8,135 bases of DNA, from NCBI GenBank assembly GCA_017525855.1, contig JAFXSE010000081.1, positions 1 through 8,135 of the forward strand, in the 5' to 3' direction. The DNA is from Bacilli bacterium (lineage in GTDB: Bacteria > Bacillota > Bacilli > RF39 > UBA660). The position numbers and the translations under genes are program-made. The notes below the pieces were generated by a model. It worked only from the letters and a program-made list of their open reading frames with translations. It ran no database searches and was not told the DNA's origin. Below, piece by piece: positions 5,466 through 8,135 of this stretch. The stretch's first letter is position 1. Every line of letters begins with the position of its first letter.

Positions 5466-6602
5466 ATGAAGAAGGTAACAATATTATCATTACACTTAGG
5501 TTTTGGTGGAATAGAAAAGTCAGTTGCATCTCTTGCTAATATGTTAATTGATAATTATGAAGTTGAAATAATGTCAGTATATAAACTTTATGATAAACCA
5601 AGTTTTTATATAAATGATAAAGTTAAAATAAAGTATCTTCTTAATGATTTGCCAAACAAAAAAGAAGTAAAAGAGGCTTTGAAAAAACATAATATAATAA
5701 CACTTACCAAAGAACTTACAAAGTCGCTTAAAGTTTTGTATTTAAGAAAGAATAAAACAATTAAGTATATTCTAAATAATAATAGTGATATTATAATCTC
5801 TACACGAGATATTTTTAACAAATGGTTAGGACAATATGGAAGAAAAAATGTATACAAAATAGGTTGGGAACATAATCATCATCATAACGATATGAATTAT
5901 GCTAAAAAAATAATTAAATCGTGTAAAAACCTTGATAGATTAGTACTAGTATCTAATTCTCTTCAAAAATTCTATGATGATAAAATGCGAAACTATAAAT
6001 GTAGATGCATATACATTCCAAATGTCATAGAAGATATTCCAAAAAACAGTTCATCACTTAAGAATAAGAATCTTATATCAGTAGGAAGATTATCTAAAGA
6101 AAAAGGATATAGTGATTTATTAGAAATATATAATGAGATACATAAAAAATATCCAGATTGGAACCTTGATATTATCGGGTCAGGAAATGAAGAAGAAAAA
6201 CTATCTAATTATATAAAGAAAAACAATTTAGAAGGTTCTGTCACTTTACATGGTTTTCAACAAAAAGAATATATTTATGATCATTTAACTAAATCATCAA
6301 TTTATTTAATGACTTCATATACAGAATCATTTGGAATAGTCTTAATAGAAGCTATGAGCGTAGGTCTACCTTGTATTGCTTTTACATCTGCAGAAGGTGC
6401 TAATGAAATAATTACTAGTGGTTATAATGGATATCTTATAAAAAATAGAAATAAAGAATCTTATATTAAAAAAATAGAAGATCTAATTGAAGACTATGAT
6501 ACCAGAAAAAAACTTGGTAAAAATGCTAAAGAAAGTATCTTAAAATATAAATCAGATATCGTCAAAGAAGACTGGATTGATTTAATAGAAAAAAGGAGAT
6601 AG
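5466..6602 (+). CDS. GT4-family glycosyltransferase, surface polysaccharide or glycolipid synthesis
   Basis: GT-B fold, retaining glycosyltransferase of 378 residues from ATG 5466, acting at the cytoplasmic membrane face on a lipid-linked or lipid acceptor with an NDP-sugar donor. The N-terminal acceptor domain has the glycine loop FGGIEKSV (13-20) and WEHNHHH (134-140). The C-terminal donor domain has VGRLSKEKGYSDLL (206-219), DIIGSG (235-240), VTLHGF (259-264) and the E-x7-E signature Glu287-Glu295 (ESFGIVLIE) of group 1 transferases. There is no signal peptide or membrane segment. It leads an operon with pssD and pssE, whose start is 3 nt beyond its stop. The sugar and acceptor cannot be told from sequence; EpsF/EpsD-like capsule transferases are the closest functional class. 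Confidence 0.9.
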   Translation: MKKVTILSLHLGFGGIEKSVASLANMLIDNYEVEIMSVYKLYDKPSFYINDKVKIKYLLNDLPNKKEVKEALKKHNIITLTKELTKSLKVLYLRKNKTIKYILNNNSDIIISTRDIFNKWLGQYGRKNVYKIGWEHNHHHNDMNYAKKIIKSCKNLDRLVLVSNSLQKFYDDKMRNYKCRCIYIPNVIEDIPKNSSSLKNKNLISVGRLSKEKGYSDLLEIYNEIHKKYPDWNLDIIGSGNEEEKLSNYIKKNNLEGSVTLHGFQQKEYIYDHLTKSSIYLMTSYTESFGIVLIEAMSVGLPCIAFTSAEGANEIITSGYNGYLIKNRNKESYIKKIEDLIEDYDTRKKLGKNAKESILKYKSDIVKEDWIDLIEKRR

Positions 6603-6605
6603 TAC

Positions 6606-7079
6606 ATGAAAAAAAGAGTCTTGTTTGTCTCTTCTACTGGAGGACATCTAAATGAACTTATGCAATTAAAGAACATGTTTAATGATTATGATTTCTATAT
6701 TGTTACTGAGAGAATGAAAACAAATAATTACCTAAAAGAAAAATATAAATCTAAAGTTAGTTATTTATTATATGGTACTAAAGATCACATGTTAACATAT
6801 CCTTTTGTATTACTTGCAAATTGTTTTATATGTTTATTTATCTATTTAAAATTCCATCCTGATTACATTGTTACAACAGGAGCCCATGTTGGAGGAGTTA
6901 TGGCCCTAATTGGGAAAATATTTGGGAGTAGAGTAGTTTATATTGAAACATTTGCCAATATAACGACAAAAACAATTACAGGAAAATTAGTTTATAAATT
7001 TGCTGATATATTTATAGTTCAATGGGAGAGTATGTTAGAACTTTATCCTAATGCAACTTATGGAGGTTGGATTTTTTAA
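6606..7079 (+). CDS. pssD: PssD/Alg14-like subunit of a two-part glycosyltransferase
   Basis: Membrane-associated acceptor-binding half of a split GT-B enzyme, the bacterial counterpart of Alg14, which recruits the catalytic PssE/Alg13 half to add a second sugar to a polyprenyl-diphosphate-linked sugar. The 157-residue protein shows VSSTGGHLNELMQL (8-21), a hydrophobic membrane-binding stretch (about 64-82), the conserved TTGAHVGGVMAL (90-101), YIETFA (112-117) and FIVQW (136-140). It ends with LYPNATYGG (146-154), as PssD and Cps14F-type proteins do. Length is normal. AGGAG (6594-6598) within the end of the upstream gene serves as its ribosome-binding site. Its stop overlaps the pssE ATG by one base (TAATG). 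Confidence 0.92.
   Translation: MKKRVLFVSSTGGHLNELMQLKNMFNDYDFYIVTERMKTNNYLKEKYKSKVSYLLYGTKDHMLTYPFVLLANCFICLFIYLKFHPDYIVTTGAHVGGVMALIGKIFGSRVVYIETFANITTKTITGKLVYKFADIFIVQWESMLELYPNATYGGWIF
7062..7066 (+). promoter_or_regulatory. Ribosome-binding site of pssE inside the pssD coding sequence
   Basis: GGAGG lies within the Gly-Gly codons of the conserved YGG end of pssD, 12 nt before ATG 7079. The spacing is long, so stop-start coupling through TAATG (7077-7081) probably helps. The in-frame TTG at 7067 directly abuts this site and is rejected as a start. Confidence 0.45.
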
Positions 7080-7648
7080 TGATTTTAGTAACACTTGGAA
7101 CACAAGACAAAAGCTTTACACGACTTTTGAAAACTATTGATAAAGAAATAGAAAATAAAAATATAAAAGAAAAAGTAATAGTTCAACGTGGCTATACAAA
7201 ATATAAATCAGATAATATGGAAATGTTTGATTATTGTAGTCCTAAAAAACTAGATGAGCTTATGAAAGAAGCCACAATTATTATCACACATGGTGGTGTC
7301 GGAAGTATTTTAGGTGCCTTAAAGTATGATAAACCAGTAATAGCGGCAGCAAGACTTTCACGTTATAAAGAACACAATAATGATCATCAAAAACAAATAA
7401 TAAAAGAATTCGTAAAGCAAGGATATATAATAGAATTAGATGATTTTAATAACTTAAGTAGCAAAATAAAACAAGCAAAAAAATTTGTACCAAAAAAGTA
7501 CAAATCTAATACTAAAAATATGCAAAATATAGTTAAAAACTATATAAATAAAGACAATCATACAAGTTGGTATAATAAATTAAGATATTTATGGAATATA
7601 GTGTTTATAGGATTACTAATTATAATAATATATCTAATAATAAAATAA
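7079..7648 (+). CDS. pssE: PssE/Alg13-like catalytic subunit of a two-part glycosyltransferase, with C-terminal membrane anchor
   Basis: Donor-sugar-binding, catalytic half of the PssD/PssE enzyme, related to the C-terminal domain of MurG (GT28). The 189-residue protein from ATG 7079 opens with MILVTLGTQDKSFTRLL (1-17), the family N terminus. It contains IITHGGVGSILGAL (68-81), the MurG-like nucleotide-sugar loop, DKPVIAAAR (84-92) and EHNNDHQ (98-104). The typical enzyme ends around 150-165 residues. Here a Lys/Asn-rich linker (about 134-170) leads to a single predicted transmembrane helix (about 172-188, WNIVFIGLLIIIIYLII) ending in Lys. Membrane attachment would normally be supplied by PssD, so the extra anchor is unusual. 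It is last in its operon, before a convergent terminator. Confidence 0.92.
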   Translation: MILVTLGTQDKSFTRLLKTIDKEIENKNIKEKVIVQRGYTKYKSDNMEMFDYCSPKKLDELMKEATIIITHGGVGSILGALKYDKPVIAAARLSRYKEHNNDHQKQIIKEFVKQGYIIELDDFNNLSSKIKQAKKFVPKKYKSNTKNMQNIVKNYINKDNHTSWYNKLRYLWNIVFIGLLIIIIYLIIK

Positions 7649-7650
7649 TA

Positions 7651-7672
7651 AAGGAAGGCATAGCCTTCTTTT
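7651..7672. terminator. Bidirectional terminator between convergent genes
   Basis: GAAGGC (7654-7659) pairs with GCCTTC (7663-7668) around ATA, and the stem can extend by a G-T and A-T pairs. TTTT follows on the plus strand, and a broken T-run (TTTATTATTTT, complement of 7642-7652) follows on the minus strand. It overlaps the stop codon of the minus-strand gene (7671-7673) and starts 3 nt after pssE. It is the most GC-rich stem of the four terminators. Confidence 0.8.
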
Positions 7673-8135
7673 AATATAAATCTAAAACTTTTTTTCTATA
7701 CTTTTTTAAATTAGAAAAATTATCAAATGTAATATAATCTTTATTAATATAGCTAGCTAATTTAAAGTCTGGAACTCTACCAATTTGATTGATAAATTTT
7801 TCATACCTAGATATAACATTTTTTTTGTTTCTATTAATCTTATATTGATTAAATAATTCAAGAACTAATAAAGTAGAATAGATATAAGTAAAAGAGTTTT
7901 CCTCATTATAAGTATTAATCCAATTTAATAAATCTCTTGATGAAGAAAAACCAGTTCTATTATATAAATCATATTTATTTGCCATAATTTTAAAATCTTT
8001 AACAGAATTAAGTTTATATATTGGATAAGAATATTCCGCATATAGTATAGCCGCTTTTTGACATACAGCATCTTCTAATAATTCATAAAGTAAATTGTAA
8101 GCGTCATGCTTCTCAATATTCTCTTCTATTAAAAA
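7671..8135 (-). CDS. C-terminal part of an unidentified protein, possibly M3-peptidase-like (partial)
   Basis: The minus-strand frame ending with TAA at 7671-7673 stays open to the right edge, giving at least 154 residues with the N terminus outside the window. The ATG at 7985 is in frame but is probably internal, because coding continues upstream with the same character and no ribosome-binding site is seen before it. The segment is mainly helical, rich in Lys, Asn, Tyr and Ile. The order FTYIYSTLLVLELFNQY, then RYEKFINQIGRVPDFKL and a closing helix is reminiscent of the C-terminal end of M3 oligoendopeptidases (PepF), which have a Y-x(n)-Y segment, then YLEFLKSG and DLLKKAGVD. The zinc motif HExxH would lie upstream and cannot be checked, so the family is a weak guess. 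The gene converges on pssE and is transcribed separately. Confidence 0.6.
   Translation of the reverse strand, partial: FLIEENIEKHDAYNLLYELLEDAVCQKAAILYAEYSYPIYKLNSVKDFKIMANKYDLYNRTGFSSSRDLLNWINTYNEENSFTYIYSTLLVLELFNQYKINRNKKNVISRYEKFINQIGRVPDFKLASYINKDYITFDNFSNLKKYRKKVLDLY

Noticed and set aside
5606..5857. Minus-strand open frames inside the glycosyltransferase operon (5606-5857, 6494-6676)
   Set aside because: They are antisense to conserved coding sequence, and their hydrophobic composition arises from reverse-reading Lys/Asn codons.
7067..7078. TTG 7067 as the start of pssE
   Set aside because: It has zero spacing from GGAGG and adds four residues before the canonical MILVTLGT start.
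7671..7985. A complete 104-residue minus-strand gene starting at ATG 7985
   Set aside because: The same frame remains open without a stop to 8135 with similar composition, and no ribosome-binding site precedes the ATG, so this is more likely the end of a longer gene.

Overview
The window comes from an AT-rich, low-GC Gram-positive-type bacterium. Three observations support this: coding sequence is very A/T-rich, ribosome-binding sites are purine-rich (AGGAGG, AGGTGA), and the 5S rRNA at the left edge is a short, about 108-nt form like those of Mollicutes and their relatives. TGA is used as an ordinary stop codon (tsaE, tsaB, rimI), so this is the standard bacterial code and not the Mycoplasma/Spiroplasma code. 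A non-mycoplasmal relative of the Mollicutes (RF39-, Acholeplasma- or Erysipelotrichia-like Bacilli) is the best guess; this placement is inference.

Layout, left to right. (1) Positions 11-118 are a 5S rRNA, presumably the end of an rRNA operon, followed by an intrinsic terminator at 178-201. (2) Positions 227-2700 hold a tightly packed operon, tsaE-tsaB-rimI-tsaD. It encodes most of the machinery for the t6A37 tRNA modification plus a ribosomal-protein-acetyltransferase-type GNAT enzyme, and ends in a strong hairpin terminator. (3) Positions 2803-5414 hold a two-gene operon with an extended -10 promoter: a FucO-type lactaldehyde reductase/1,2-diol oxidoreductase and an aldehyde dehydrogenase. 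Together they would interconvert a short aldehyde with its alcohol and its acid. (4) Positions 5466-7648 hold a three-gene surface-glycan operon: a GT4 glycosyltransferase followed by the two halves of an Alg14/Alg13-like transferase (PssD, PssE). (5) A convergent hairpin at 7651-7672 separates this from the C-terminal part of a minus-strand gene that runs off the right edge.

All plus-strand operons are separated by short gaps (about 50-110 bp) that each carry one terminator and one promoter. In two of the three gaps (178-210 and 5408-5448) the terminator and the next promoter are physically fused. The -35 element lies in the terminator hairpin loop, the U-tract fills the 17-bp spacer, and the -10 follows immediately, so the next transcript has a predicted leader of only about 10 nt. 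This repeated architecture is the most unusual feature of the window; the genes themselves are recognisable families.
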